Notes under the pieces: generated by a model
What the model saw: the letters and a program-made list of their open reading frames with translations, nothing else
Database searches by the model: none
What the model was told of the DNA's origin: nothing
In this document: piece by piece, positions 28,548 to 43,500 of the stretch
Layout: each line of letters begins with the position of its first letter
Numbering within the stretch: position 1 is the first letter of the stretch
NCBI GenBank assembly: GCA_022316685.1
Contig: JAKJHU010000046.1
Span: 2,534,001-2,598,000, forward strand
From: Progne subis subis
Taxonomy: Eukaryota; Chordata; Aves; Passeriformes; Hirundinidae
Length of the DNA stretch: 64,000 nt
Reading direction: 5' to 3'
Position numbers and translations under genes: made by a program

Positions 28548-31500
28548 TTTTTGCATGCTGCTTTTGCAGAAAATGTAACAGTGTGCCCAGAAAGGCAGTA
28601 GTTTGATGCCTCCTATGATGTGGAAGACCTGGGTACAGTCTACTTCCATGAAATAACATAGAAGCAGAAAGATGGTTTTCAGTGTTTGTTTGCTGCTTTA
28701 TGTCGGTAAGTGGTTTGTTTTGATATCATAGTGCGTTACAGGGCATGAGACCAGAATGTTCTCTGCTGCTTCCTGGAAACCTGCTAGCCTATGTTGTTAA
28801 CTTGCTACTGCTTGATTCCTTCTTTACTATGCTTTCAAAACCGTTAATTCCTTTGCATTCTGCTGGAAGATGATATGTTCCTCCAGGCAGTTGAGAGAAT
28901 AATCTGTAAGTGCTGTGGTTTTGGCTAGTGTACCAGGAGTGCTGGCTCAGGCCAGGCTGCTCAGATGGGCATTCCTGGGACTGCAGGACAGTTGTTACAA
29001 CTGAAGTCAAAAGACAGTAGCTAGAGAACTGGAAGTGCTTCCCCTCTGTGCATTGTTAAGGCAGTGTCAATGCAGAGAATAAGAGACCCCTGTTACCAGA
29101 TCAGTATCAGTCTTTTTTTTTTTTTTGAGGCAGTAGTGTGTGCTTTGTTGGGCAGAGCTGTCTTTATGGAAATGAAGAAAGGCTTTACAGAAGACTTCAG
29201 GAGGCATCACAGCAAATCCAGAGTAGCACATTCATAGTAGTATATTCAGATTTTTCTAAGGTCTTTTTGTAAGACAGTTTCAGTGACCTGCATGGGCTAC
29301 CCAAAAGGAGCTGGAAACCATCTGGCATCAGTACCTATCTGCACTGTCCTTCTGCAGGCCCAGTGTGAACAAGGTGGTTATCTGGGGTAGTTGATAATGG
29401 CATGATCTTAAGAAAGATCTTGAGTTACCAAGATGTACTGCTGAAGTAACTTAAGTGGTATTTTGTTCTTGCTTTTTCATTTAATTTCTTTTACCCTTAT
29501 AGTTTCCCTCACTGATCTTATCCCAAGAGAACAGGGGAAAGGAATGAGAAGGAAACGTAGAAATAGAGGTCACCCATTGAATGCTGGTGTTACCTTACAG
29601 TTATCTATGCTTGCTTAGCACAGTCTGAATTTTGGAAGGTTGCTCTGTTCTTTGTAGTTTGGGGTTGGTTTATGTTACACCTTGTATGAGATTGATTGTA
29701 CATAATATGATATTCAGGTACTACAATTTGAAGAAACTCTGGTGGAATGCTGATTCTACTTATGAGCTACCAGTGTCCTACAAGTTTGGGGTTTTTCTAT
29801 ATAACACTTTCCAGAAGTCTGTTGAATTCTCTTAGAAATTGAATTATTTTAGAAAAAGTCATACCACCTGTGGAAATACCAAGAACACTTACCACATTTA
29901 ATTACTGATATTTAAAATCTCCATTCCCAGAAATTACGCTTCCAAACTTGCCATGCAGCATGTATTTCAACTGCTGGTGAGCACAAAGTTGCCTGGTTGC
30001 CCTATAACAGAGAATACCTTCTATTTTGTGATTTTCACTGGTACTAGGGCTTCAACTATTTTTCACAGATCAAGGAGAGAGTCTACAGAGTCTACTAAAT
30101 TACCAGTTTTCTTTTTCATTCGAGGATCAAATGCTTGTTTTTAATAGATAATTGTATGTTGAGAAGAAAATTGAAGGGGAAAGGAGGGAGAATATCAACT
30201 GAAAATATTTGCTGTTAAACATCCAAAATTATACTGAGACTTAGTAATCTACTGTCCATTTTAAATTATAAATGCCATTATCCTTCTAATGTATTTGATG
30301 AGGTGCTAAAGCCCTGCCTTGTTGTGTCTGCTGGCAATTGTAGAATAATATCACTCTACAAAAACACAGATTAGTGGCTGACACAACAAAATTGATTTAA
30401 AAATTCTCTAGCTCTGTTGAAAAGCAATCTGTGGAATCTTTTTCCTTTTTTGTCCTCTCCGGTTCTTCTGAACATTTTTTCCATTTCTGCTATGTGACTT
30501 GGGTTTTGGTATTTAAAGGATTGACATTGCATGAAAAAATCCAAGCACAGAAATGTTGCTTTTGGAAGGATATTGTAATTGAAATTGGAGAGTCATTGAA
30601 CTAAATGAGCTATGGCAGACTAGGAAGGAACAGAAGTACTGAACCTTGGATTTGTTAGTGAGGTTTCCACTCCATGAAAATAGAACTGCCCCCGAAACTG
30701 AACTACTGTTTTGAACACACTTCACAATGGATCTCCACGGTTTTTAGCTTGCCTGTATGAAAATTCCTGTATTTTAAGGGATATTTATTATTCACATGCT
30801 AAATTATTAATTTAGATGTTCAGTAGCTTGCACTCTGCAAGCTAAGAAACGTGGTTATTGACCACCTGAAAAGGTTTATGTTTGATCTTAACAGAATTGT
30901 GCTAGGTTCAAGTATTCCTCTTATGCTGTCTAAAGATTACACCTAAAATACTAGGAATTGTGTATGGGTAATAAATCATGGATATAATTGAGACTTTTAC
31001 ATTGAAATTACAGGCCAGGACAATACCATGGCTTGTACTTGTGACCCAGAGAAAAAAATTACATACTGTGTGCAAACTTCTAAAAAGGCTCATAAAACAG
31101 CATGTAGGCACTGATATGTCTTAAATCTTTCAGCTGATATTGTGTACAGTAAAACAGAGCTTGTTGAAGGCATGGTTTTGCGGTAACTCAAACGACTGGG
31201 AGAGAGTTTCTAGGTGGAAGTCATGTGGAAATCCTTGGCTGAGTCCAAAGGCTATCACAGAGGAAAATTTCACCTCTGGGGGACTTATTGGTGTGATGCT
31301 GATAATAAGTGGCCTGAGGGAAAGGTTCAGGGTTAAGTGATAAAACTAGAAAATTAAATTGCTTCCTCTGAAACTGAGCTAAGAACATTCAGAGAGACAG
31401 GACTTCTGGAAGTTTCAGAATGATGTAAGTATCAAACACTAATACTTCAAATACTTTCTGAATGTTGGGGCCTCTCTGAAGGCGCTAGCCTGTGATGTCA

Positions 31501-34500
31501 CATTGCACTTTGTTTTGCAGGCTTTGATTTTTTGGTAATGATGTATGTGTGTTACCTTCATCACCTCTTCTCCCCCACATCTATGGGGATCTTTTAAACT
31601 CTGTGTCTGAAGAGATTTTGAATGCTTGCCACTGGTTGGAAACATTCTTGTACACTGAATAAGGGCTTCCTATTTGCAGCTAAGCTCTTAAGGATTACTG
31701 AAATTATAGACAAACTATAATTATGGTACAAATACTAATTACTGGAAAAATGGAACGAGTCCTAATTTTATGACTGCTAAATATTCAAAACTGTTAAATA
31801 CTGGGGTTTTTTTTAAAGTCTGAACTTCAAATTAACTTCTTTTAATTTAGGCAGTGTTATGAAATTGATTATAATATTTTTGAATGCTAAAACTGGTGAG
31901 TTTTAATAGTTCAAAATAATTCACAGTTGGAAGCAGATAAAGACATTTGAAAGGGGAGAAATAACCACATTCCTTAAAGGGAGTGCACTTGCCATGAAAT
32001 ATCCCTTAAGAGAGATATAGCACCTTTTATTTTAAAAGAAACATTCTTTTACCAGAAGAACTTCTAGCAACTGCCCTCAGTGTGGAGCCAAGCTGTGGTG
32101 GACTCTGTGCATCCTTTGCTGTTCTGTTTTCTGTCTCATGCTTCTATAGCCCATGGCATTGCTGGCTGGGAGCTGGAGCCTCAGCAGGTTGTTGTGAGGT
32201 GCAGGCAAGTCCTGCCCATGCAAGAAGGAACGTGTGGGGAAAGTAACACAAGGGACTCAGTGTCACAAATATCAAACCTGTTTGTTTCTTTTAAATTGTA
32301 CTTCAGTGCATTAGCAAAGTTCATATGGGTTCATATCGGTTTTCATATTTGTGATAAGAAGATGCAGTGCATGAAAATACAAAACCAATGTAATCCCTGC
32401 AATCCAGAAAATGGGAGTTTATATCCCCAAACATGAAATCAATTAGCCATAAATTGAGAGCTTATGGCATATGCCAAATGTGATCTGTAGCATGAATTGG
32501 AATAAAAGCTGTGTGGATTAACAATTCAGTTGCCATAGAAACTTCTGAAACTGGAACAGAAACTTGCTGAAGAATGCAGCTCATGACATTTTGGTACTTC
32601 TTTTAAGCCTTTATATGTAATATCAGCAATGTGCGTGGTTTCTTTTTTTGTCCTCCTAACTCCCATGAGCACTGGAAATGGGTTCTTTGTGGTTAAGTCT
32701 ATGGTTGCTCTGGTTGCTGCTAGGGATCACTACATACAGGTGATCACTCCAACTCCTGATATTGCAGGTATTATGTAGAGAATAGGCTGAAATTGTGTAT
32801 TATTATTTGCACCCTGGTGACTTTGGCAGTCTCAGACCAATTTCAGGAATATGCATGGACCTAGGAGTTATACTCCTATATATACTGTTCATTCTTTAAA
32901 AGCTCTATATAGCTGAATTCACCAGCTTCCACAACCCAGCTCCTAGACTGGGTCTAGAATGACCTTCTATGCAATAACATTTAGCTGAGTCAAAGGGTAG
33001 TAGGCAGCAGCTGGACCTCCCATTTCTAGAACAGTGTTTTAAATCATGGTGTCTTCTCATTGCTCTGGGTTTGTTCAGCTCAGTGCATCTGCAATGCAGA
33101 CATCTATAGCTTTTGAGAGAGACTACCATTACAGTCTGCAGAAAAACTTGGTGAAGTTGCAGTCAGCATTTATATCAAGTCCACATTTATAACTACCAGT
33201 TGGGTCATGGTTAGGTGAATGAAAGGCTGCCCTATCACTCTCTCTGTTACATGCTCTTTGTTGCCTGGTCCTGGTCTTTTGTCTTTAGGGCTGTTAGTCC
33301 AATACTTCTTGCACTAAAATCACTTGAAATAGAGACCTTTGAAATGACTTACTGCAAGAGAAAATGTCAAATCCTCATTCAACTGAAAGTGAAGTGATAA
33401 AAGGCAAGGGTTTTAATCCAGGCTTTTAAGTATGCTAAAAATCAAGCAACAGACATTCTTAGCCCTAACATTGTTCAGTGTTGTATTCAGCACTTTTGCT
33501 CTGGAGAAAGCTGAGACTTGGCATGATGAGAGACCACAAAAATCTTTAAATGATGGCAAGACAGCCAGGCCTGGCTACTCCCGATAGCTTTTAAAGCCCC
33601 TATTAGATTAATAGAAAAGCCCACAGTGTTGACCTATTGGTTTGCTTACACTTTAAGTCTCTTTGGATACCTAGATATCTGGATGAGGCATCCATGAATT
33701 ATTGAGTGTAGTAATTGCTAACTGAATCCCTCTTTAACTTTTACCCTTCTATTTAACATTTATTTACAAGTTCTCTGTGCTTTCTGCTTGAGCTAAATGT
33801 GACACATATACTCATTGCTATTAATCAATGCAGAATCATATTTGAAACAGTACTGTCTTGTGCGCTCTGATTCTTCAGCCAAGCTCTGATTACTCCATTT
33901 TCAGCACTTTTACATCCTGTAAGATCTTGCTGCCATTTTCAATCTGTTCTTCTTGTAGGAGTGTTGTTTAGATGTTAACTATTTATAAGGGCCATGCAAT
34001 GGGCATTTTGGCTTTTCTTACCTCTTAGTGGAAACTGCGACTGGAGTATTATGAAAACATAACTGATGCTCACACTCTCGGGCTTCGCTCCAAAATAAAG
34101 AAGGGTTTGGGGGCAGGGGGAGGTAGGAGTAACAGGAATGGAAAAGGTCATGTTCTCATAAGAAGTGGCTGCAACTTGGCATAACTCTAGAAATCACATC
34201 TGTTTAATCTAGTGATGAATTTGGTATAAAGTAGTTGCTGCCTCTCTTCAATCTAGAACTGAGTTTTGCAGCCCTTCTGAATATCTTGTGGAATTTTAAC
34301 CTTGATCCAATGTGTCGTGTTTCCTGTTTCTCTGAAGTTCATGGATTAATGTTAGTTGGCTAGGTCAGAAAATTTGAAATTTTTTTTGTGCATTTAAAGG
34401 GGCCAGAATCCTAAAGACTCCTAAAATGAATGCACTTATAACATAGTCTTTACGAAAGAGTAAAATAACAATAATTTTGAAAGTCACTGAAGCTGTAGTT

Positions 34501-37500
34501 AATGGCTATAATGGACAGAGATATCAGTCTTTTTTGAGGCCATAGGTTCATCTAGAACATGAATCCAAAAGAAAATATGGGCTGTGCTATATAAATAGTT
34601 GATGCTGTTGAGTCTTTGGGTCTTCATGGAGCCTTGCAGAAGACATGCAGTTTGCAGGGGTGGGACATTGCATTTTACTATTTTCATGGATCTGATAATC
34701 TGCATAGCAATAACAGTGAGCACTTCTGCTGCTGGAGTTAGCGAGTCTGGACTAGTTACTATTGTTGTGATACACTGCTGCTGTATCAACAGCAGATTCA
34801 AAAACATTTATTTGTCTGCAGTTGGGGTTTGTTTGTTTCTTTCAAGCTGTTAAATTGACAGCCAGCTATTACCATGCAATTGAAGGGAATGTAATCCCTT
34901 AGTACCTGAAAGCTAGAGAATTGTTTCTAGCTTATAAAGTCTATTTATAGTTGAATCTTCAGCAGTAGTGGAATCAGGGCTGGGGGAGGATGTGGAGAAT
35001 TAAATAACTGCAAAACCAAATATAACTGGAGTGACAATTCACAAAATTATGAAATAGGCCAGTGGAAAACTAGACATAAAGAATGGCAGGAAAAGTACAC
35101 AAAACCTGATTCTGTGGATTTCTACAGCCCTCCTCTTTTGACAGCATGTAAAGAGCCAGATCCTCAGCTGGTGTTAGTTATCCCTCAGCTGAGACAAAAG
35201 AGCTGAACTGATTGCCAGTTTAGGCTTTGACACAGCCTGGCTGACTTACAGCTTGCACTCGGGTATCTATAATACCTATATTGGTGTAGGCTGTAAGTAT
35301 ACCTATGGCAGAAATAGGAAAATGTTACAACCTTTTCTTCTGCAAGAATAAAGGCTGGCAAACAACTGCAAATCCCCTCCAACAACCAAGCAACCAACGA
35401 ACCCAACTGACAACCCTTGAATCCTGACATTTTCTGTTAGTATTTGTCCATGCAAAATTTTGGCTTACAAGAACATTCCTAGAAAGAGAAAACTAAATTC
35501 TTTGCAAGAAGTGCTTGTGCCAGTACTTGTGCATGATTTTGTGTGGTGACTGTGATTTGAGTCATGCAGTGAGCCACAAGTTGTCACCATGGAGTATAGA
35601 GGAATGAACATACATGGTGGGTGGTTTGTGTAAAACAGCCTTGAGATAACTGGCATGAGCCCATCAATTTAGTTCAATTTAGTCATGCTTTTAAGAGTTC
35701 AAACAATGACAATGGAGCATAATTCTTAATTCAAACTCTGATCAAATACTTTTCTTAAAAAAAAAAAAAGTAAATATTTGTTGACGATTTCTATTTTCCT
35801 GAACAATTATGTAATTGTTTTGCAATTTTTTTTAGAATCATGACTTTGTAGAAGAACACAGTTGAAAATCTGTATTAAAACAACTTTTGCAGATAGATTT
35901 TTACTCTGTTAATGTTACCCATATGGTTGGTTTTGCTTTCAGGAAGGGTTCTCTGAATTCAACAGGATCATTTGTAGAATAATGAATATAGGATCTAATT
36001 CTGAGACTTCAGTAAAAAAATGTTTCCACTGCTATAGCTAAACACAGATGTGCAACATCACATTGAGACATGTTGCAGACATAAAGGGGTGTGGATCCCC
36101 TACAATCATTGCATCCTCTATAACTAGTACAATTTGTTAAAAACTCTTTTGGTTCTGTCCATGCTTTTAACATAAATCACCTTGTAACACTAATATTACA
36201 GGTTTGCTGCTACTTTGTCTTAGGATATTGCTTCTCAAATTTAAGAACTGACCTTATTTTCTCTGAAGCTTAATACTAAGGAGCAGAGATGTCTGTCTTT
36301 ACCTGGTCATAAAATATCTGTGCCCAAGAGTGATGTAAGAAAAATCTTTCTTACCTGCTTCATTAAGATTCCTTGAATGTAATTTGTTAGCAACTTTTTG
36401 CAGCTATGAATAGGAAGCCTAAAAACAGAGTCATGTGCTCAACTGCAGAGGCAAAAATTATTTCACAAGAGACACCCTGTGAAAAAAATCAGTCTTTCTT
36501 GCACAAGTAGGTGTAAGTTCAACAGAATAATTGATACGGGAGACTAAGAAGTCCATAGGCTTCCTATATTGGCACCTAATACACACAAAGTGGCAGTCAC
36601 AGAGCACTTTTACAGTCATGTTTTTGCATTGCTGCAGTGTTTTCAAAGTGTATTGATCCAGCTCTGCTTATGGTTTTGCTATGTCATCCTTCTTTGCATG
36701 ATCATGAAGTATGCCCAACTGTGTAGGATGATACATATGTTGCTTAGTAACACCAATGCACGAAATAACTATCAGAATATTCTCTGTGGGGAATACTTCT
36801 TAAGGCCTACCCCATTCAGGGAACATCTAAAATGCAAATTTTAAAAATACATGACTACATGCTTACACCTGCCTTAATATCTAGTGTGAGGTCATGCTGA
36901 GATGCTGATAACACTGAGATTGGCCTGAGTATCTACAATATGCCTCTCAGACTGGCTCAGTGCCACTAGTCACTACATCTGGACCTGTAATAAGGGTAAA
37001 ATGATGGCCATTTTTTATTTTACCTTTTATTTACAAAAGATGTTCAGTCAGCCCTACAGATGTGAATCTTTTACTGCTCTCATGTAGAAATCACACAGTG
37101 CAACAGATGAATACTTTTCTTGGCTTTTGTAATGTTTTAAACAGCAATTCCATTGTCTGTAAGATGTGTTTCTGAGCATTTGAAACATTGAAAAACAGTT
37201 CAAGAGTAAAATCCTAAAGATAAAGCAACTTAGATGATCAGGTTCCTTTTTGTCTGGTAAGCTGTGATAATCAATCACCATGTACTCAAAATCTATCTGT
37301 CAGGAAGAAAATTGACATAAGCATTTTGCCTTCACTGAATTATTATGACCTGGCAAGTCATGTGTTACTGTGTTAAATGGCACTTTGGGTAAAGCTTCAA
37401 AGTTGACCAGGCTGATTGCTTTAAAGAAAAATGAAAACCAAATGAAAACCTCTTACTGGTATGATGAAGATATAACCGATAATTTAAGAACTTATGTAGA

Positions 37501-40500
37501 AAATTTGAAGGATAAATGATGACTAGATAAGGGCACTGTATTCAAAAAAAACCACCCCACAACAGTAACAGTACACTGTGCATGGATTCAGCAATGTTTT
37601 CTAATCTAATGCTCTTATCAGAACTGAATTTGACCTGTTTGTAGCTATTCAATATCCTTCAGGGGGAATTTTGAAGGTGCAGTCTCTGAAATAAGCCAGA
37701 ACTTGGTTTCTATCTTGTTCATGCAGCTGAATTTACCCCTGATAACAAAAACCCCACAGTTGCTTTTAGCTATCTGTTGGGCTTCCTAGCAATTGCTATT
37801 ACAAATATAATGAACTGAACATGACTTTCTCAGTAAGGCTCTGAAATCTGATGCAATTTGCATAATGAAATATGCTTGGGGTTCTAGCTAAAGTTAGTAT
37901 AGTGAAATATCTCACAAAGGAAAAGCAACCTAGGCAGCTCAGGTTAAAGTACAGAGAGAGAGTTGTGGTAAATGAAAATTGGCAAATTTAAACTAGAAAT
38001 GATAGGTGAACTGTTAATGCTGTATGTTAGTGAATAATTACAAAATGTGCCTAGAATACAGTGGGCTTCATGTAGTTTGACATCCTTATATCAAGACTGG
38101 CTTTCGCTCTAAAGTTTTCCAATAATTTGTTATTGTCTTCCCTCTTCTTAAAGGAAGTGCATTTAATCTTGTGTTCCAGTCATGGAATGCTGACCCCTGG
38201 AAAGTAGTGGTGCACTATTAACATTAAGGGAGTGGATGAAGGTGAGTCCTTGAAATTTTGGATCATGGTATACCAAAGCAATGTTGTGACTTGGCTCTGG
38301 TAATTTTTTACTTTAAAAAGGTGATGCTAGACATGGAAAACTGTGCATTAGTCTTCTTCCCACTCAGCTGTGTTGTTTGCCCCTAGGTACCTAGCTTGTG
38401 ACCACCTGCAGGTATAGATGTTCTGCAGTTTGAGGCAGAGAAATGTTGTATACCTTTGGAGGACTGTTTAGTGTTTTTGTGTGACTTACCTGCACTCTGG
38501 GAGTCTTGGCCGCCAGCTGTCAATAGTGGTTTGTGACCAAAGCGCAGATCAGAGGGATCAGAGTTCTAAAATGAGGAATGTCATCGCCTTATGTAAGCCC
38601 TTGCATGGGGGAAGCTGTCTAGGCAAGGCAAACCTCAGACTGCTCTGTAGTTGCATTTAAACGTGCATTGTGGAGAGGATGCAATGTGTTATAGTGATAG
38701 GTTTCCTTTTTCTGGCTCCAGTGGGAGCAGACTGAACCCTCTGATAAGGATGTTGAACTGACTTCCAGCCTTCCCAAGCAGTGGTTCTGACTCTCACCCT
38801 CATTCAGGCCTTTTTGACAAGTTCAGCCTGTTGAAACAGGAAATTACATTTAGGCTAGTGGAAGTAAGACTGCCTATTGTCACTATGTTTTGACCACCGT
38901 GAATTCTGTCCTATTCTGTCCTGAACAGAGCACAAATCCACTTTTTTCTTGTCTTCTCTGAAGCAAGATTACCTTTGTTTCACCCTTGAATGAAGAATCT
39001 GGTGCTTTTAAATACCTGATGGTAACACAGACTGTTTCCCTTACCCTTACTTTCAACATTGTTCACTATGTGTGCCATTCTCTACATGCCATGCACATGG
39101 ATTTATTCATGTGCTGAAGATGCTAAATTTACTTCTGGAACTCTTTTCAGCCCAGATCACAGTGCTGCTTTGATTTGCTGATGGACGTCTGTATTTCTTT
39201 GCCAACATTCCTGCGTGTTTCTGGTTCTTATTTATTTATTTTTCTAATGCCAGTTTCCTCTCATTAATTACTCTAAACCTACACAAATGTGATTTTCTCA
39301 TATTACGAGAAATCTTTTATGGGGCATGGACCTTATGGTACTTCCTGAATATTATAATATCTTAATTAGGCTATGTATTAAGTAGCAAAATACTTGATTA
39401 GGTCACTTACTATTTCCGTCTATTGCAAACTAGTGTCTGCGAGCTTAACCCTAGAGGCTGATTCTGTCGAATCATATGGTACATAAATCATGAGTGGCCT
39501 TGAAGTAAGCAGCTTTCTAATGCCTCAGTTTCTCAGCCCTCCTAGGACTCTTCCCCAGGGGACAATTCAACACCTGGTTATTGATTATGAAAAGACTGAT
39601 GTATATAAGGTCTCCCTTTTACTGAGCATAAAATGAGTTGGCTAACTCTGATTTTTGAGAACCTGGTCTGGGACTAAAATAAGATTGCGCTTTTTTAGCA
39701 TTAGATGACTGAAATACATAAAGCAATCCCTGCAGCAGAAATACGTGTTAGTTATAATTAAGCATCATCTATGTGTGTGGGGGGGAAGAGGACAGAAACG
39801 GGTGATTTAAAAGCAAATTCCTCCTACACTGCATCTCCTAGTGAGAACAGGAGTGAGCCTTGCTGCACTGCAGTACTTTTACATCTTTTCTGTTTCTGAG
39901 AATCTGAAAAGTGGTAAGAAAACAAGTGAATGCCTAAAAGGGGGATTATAGGGAAAAAATCTAAAGCATATTCATCAAACTCAGTACATCTGTGTCAGTC
40001 TGTAAGGTTTGGGACAACTGTGTGTTGGGAGTATGGTCACTGGAATTTCAGGAACCAGTTAAAGAGGAAAATGATTTTTCATGCCAAATTACATTTTCTG
40101 CTTATTAGTCATACAACACTGTTTGAGGTTAATGGAAGCAAGTTAAGGAGTAAAACAGTTACTTTTAAAATGCATCTTCTTATACTGGAGGGGCAGTTAC
40201 TTTTGGAAGGCTGAAAAAGGAATATTGGGGGAAAGATCAATCTAATTCCCTGCATAAAGCCTTCAGCACTCCTTTGGGTTGTACCTGCTGAGCTCTGTGC
40301 ACAGCTATTGAGTATGCTCAGGCCAGCTTTCAGGAACAGAGAATAATCACTTTCAGCAAATTTACCCAGGAGGAGCCTGTGTGCCAAGTGGAGCCACCTC
40401 CCTCCTTGGTTGTGTTTATAAAAACATTGTTTAAATGGGGAAAACAAGAGAAGAGCAAACAGATTCCTCGACCCACCCAACACTTCTCTCTGCAGCACAG

Positions 40501-43500
40501 CCACTCCTCCTGTGTGGGATCCATCACATGATGGGGAAATGCTTCTGGGAGCTGTTATTTTAAAATATTGGCAGCACATCTTCGGGTGGGACTACTCTAT
40601 CTCATATCTTCTTACATTCTCCTACTAGCTACTTCTGTTTCATATATTGCTCTGGCTGTATCAGCTAAAACAACATACTTCTTTTTTGTCCTCTGTGTGA
40701 CTTTTTCATGTGCTTTGAATGAGGATTGTTCTGTGGATGTTGTGCCAAAGACCAGTCACCAAACCTGACACCTGTGTGTCTCTGGTACCCCGTGAGGAAA
40801 CAGTAATCTCCAAATGGCACGGATGGCCTTTGACACTGTATTAATGCACTTGCATAGGCCAGAGTGTGTCTGTGCTCAGATGCATTGAGAGGCAGTGCCA
40901 CTCCAGACTCCGATTATCTGTGCAAGGTGTGATGAATGTCCCTGCATGTCCTTGCTCCCTGGTACACTAGTGAAGCCTGAACTTCAGTCTGACTGCAAGT
41001 TCCTGCTGCGCATTTTGCAGCAGCTTGCACTTAACTTTGAGCCTGGCTTCAGGAGGTGCTGCCTTGCAATATCCTTTCCATTCACTAGACAGCAACCTCC
41101 TGCCCTTTTATTGTTTGGGACAGTTGTGCGTGGGGAGTGCAAAGAAGTGATAAAGCATATGTGAGCCCTCACATTGTTTTTCTACTGTCTTGTTGTTTTG
41201 AATAGTAGCTAATGATATTTGCAAAACTACTTGCTGTTACACAGGTTTGTTCCATTCCAGTGAGGGACACCCTTGGCTTCTTGCTGGGTGTTCAGAAACA
41301 ATGGACCGGTCACAAAAGGATTTTGCTTTAGCAGTTGTTTCTGTTGGCTGGGCTACTTCTGATAACATCTCCTCCTGCTGTGTACAAAGAGTGCTTGAGC
41401 TGAGGACTTTAATGTCTTGCATGGTCAACGTTTTGTTTTAAAGGGTGTAGTAGTTTATTTTTGGAAAGAACTCTGAGGAGCAGCCACATAGCATTGAACT
41501 CTCCTATCCTGTTTATCACCTCCTAGGCCAGCCCTTCTCCCAGAATGGGTTTCCAAAATGCAGCACTGTGCTGAACTCTAAGGTAAGATTTGGCAGTGAG
41601 TTTTCTGCTTTTGGCAAAGCGTTAGTTGGCACAGGAGTTTGAAAATTGTTTGGGGATAAACTACTTAGACTAATTCACACCTCGAATAATCTCACACACA
41701 AGTGGAGTTCCTTTACAAGTGAATTTGTTTTATTTTCCCCATGTGTTATCTTAAATCTGCTGGAACACTACTTCCATAGCGACCATGGAAAGGCTGATTA
41801 AGTCAAGAATGGCTAATACAATAATGGCTAATTCTAATGGCTAATGTTTTCTTAGCTGAAAACACTGTTTAAAAAGTCATATTCCTGAGTTTTCTTATGT
41901 CTTATGTATCTTGTCCTGTTCTGCTTGTGCTCTTGAAAGGCACTGGGCCTTTTCTGCATTGCAGGCAAAGTACAAGAAGAAAGTAGAGGGAAAATTATTG
42001 CTTAAGAGACTTGTCTAAGGTAGATGGATGGAAACCAGCAATCCTAATTTGCAGACTCTTGGAGTTCCAAATAATCTAATTTAGCTGACTGAGGATAATT
42101 TTGTTAGACTTCCAGTTGAGTGTTCCAGAAGCATGACTAGATGATGCAGCAAGAACTCTGATGTGCCTAAGTGCATTACATGTGTAGTTGCTTTACTGCA
42201 TGCTGATAAGCAAAGCTGCAGCAGTTGTGTGCTTAGATCTGTTGACTTTAATGAGACATGAGGCCTTTCTTCTCAAAGGCCCTTCCTGAATTAGTGTCTG
42301 ACTACTCCAGTACTTCCAAGGCACTTGTATCCAAGTCAAAACTACTAAGAAAACTACAACTGAGCAAAGCCTCACAAGCAGACTTGATTAAGGGAAGGTG
42401 TTGAATGTTAATATTTAAGTAATGGGCATGAGATGAGGAGTACAGAAGAATGTAGTGTGCTCCCTATTGCTTAAATGCATCTTTAAAAACATTACCAAAA
42501 TCTCCTATCGCTGTGAATAATTAATATTAATAGGGCAAGCCTTTTGGTTTAGTGTGTCATCTAGCCTAAGGTAACACGGCTCTGCTTTGTACAGGATGCT
42601 ACAAATGCTTATCTACAGGGCTTGAAATGAATTTTCCAATTTTAGAAGAAAACCATGAATTTAAATCATGTTCTGTTTCCCTTCTGCAGAAGATCTCAGC
42701 ATATGCATCTCAAGTGGTAGTTGAGCAAAAAGCTCTGTCCCAACCCCTAAAACAATGAGCAGATTAGCAAGGTTCTGAATTAATTGGAAAAACCAGCTTC
42801 CTGGAAGATTTGCATCATACAAGACTTGCTTTTTCAAATGTAATTAACCACTGAATGTGGATGGAAATAAAATTGGAAACAAGGCTAGGGGTGCAGTGAA
42901 CACACTAATTTCTCAGATTTTTATGGCAAACTGTTCTAAACTTGTCCAAGCAAAATTTGTCAGTTCATACCTTTTTCTAAAAGTTCTGTAAAAGCGTGGC
43001 TGACTGATTATTTCAGAAGCTGGAAACAGAGGAGTCGTTGCTGTCCAGGCCTTGCTAACTTTTCCAGCTGCATTTCCTATAGCAGGAACTGAGGAGGGAA
43101 CAGCTACAATTGCCTTATGCCACAAAAGGATTCCTTCTCAGAGGAGAAATCCCCTGCTGAGTGGATTCACTAGGTTTTGAGCCTTCTTCATGCAGCATCA
43201 CACATAGGGCAGCTTTAACAGCTACAGAATTCAGTCTTTCAAAGATAAGGGTAGATATAGAACAGATGATTTCTGAGAAATGGTGTTAGGATACCTTTTC
43301 TGATGTTCCTTTCTCATGGATTCCAGCACATATTGTGTGTTCTGTTAGGCACCATACATGTGACTTGTAGTTCTCTCAGGTTTAACCCCTGTGAGACTTC
43401 TCTGTCTTGTAAACAGTACCATCTGTGTCAGTAATGCTCTTCTATCCTCCAGTGAGGATTTATCCTTCTGAGTACTGTAGGAATCTGTAACCTCTTCCTG

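Noticed and set aside
40109..40579. Minus-strand frame of 156 codons
   Set aside because: The longest frame in the gene-poor right part, but with no domain, no splice context and composition like its non-coding surroundings.
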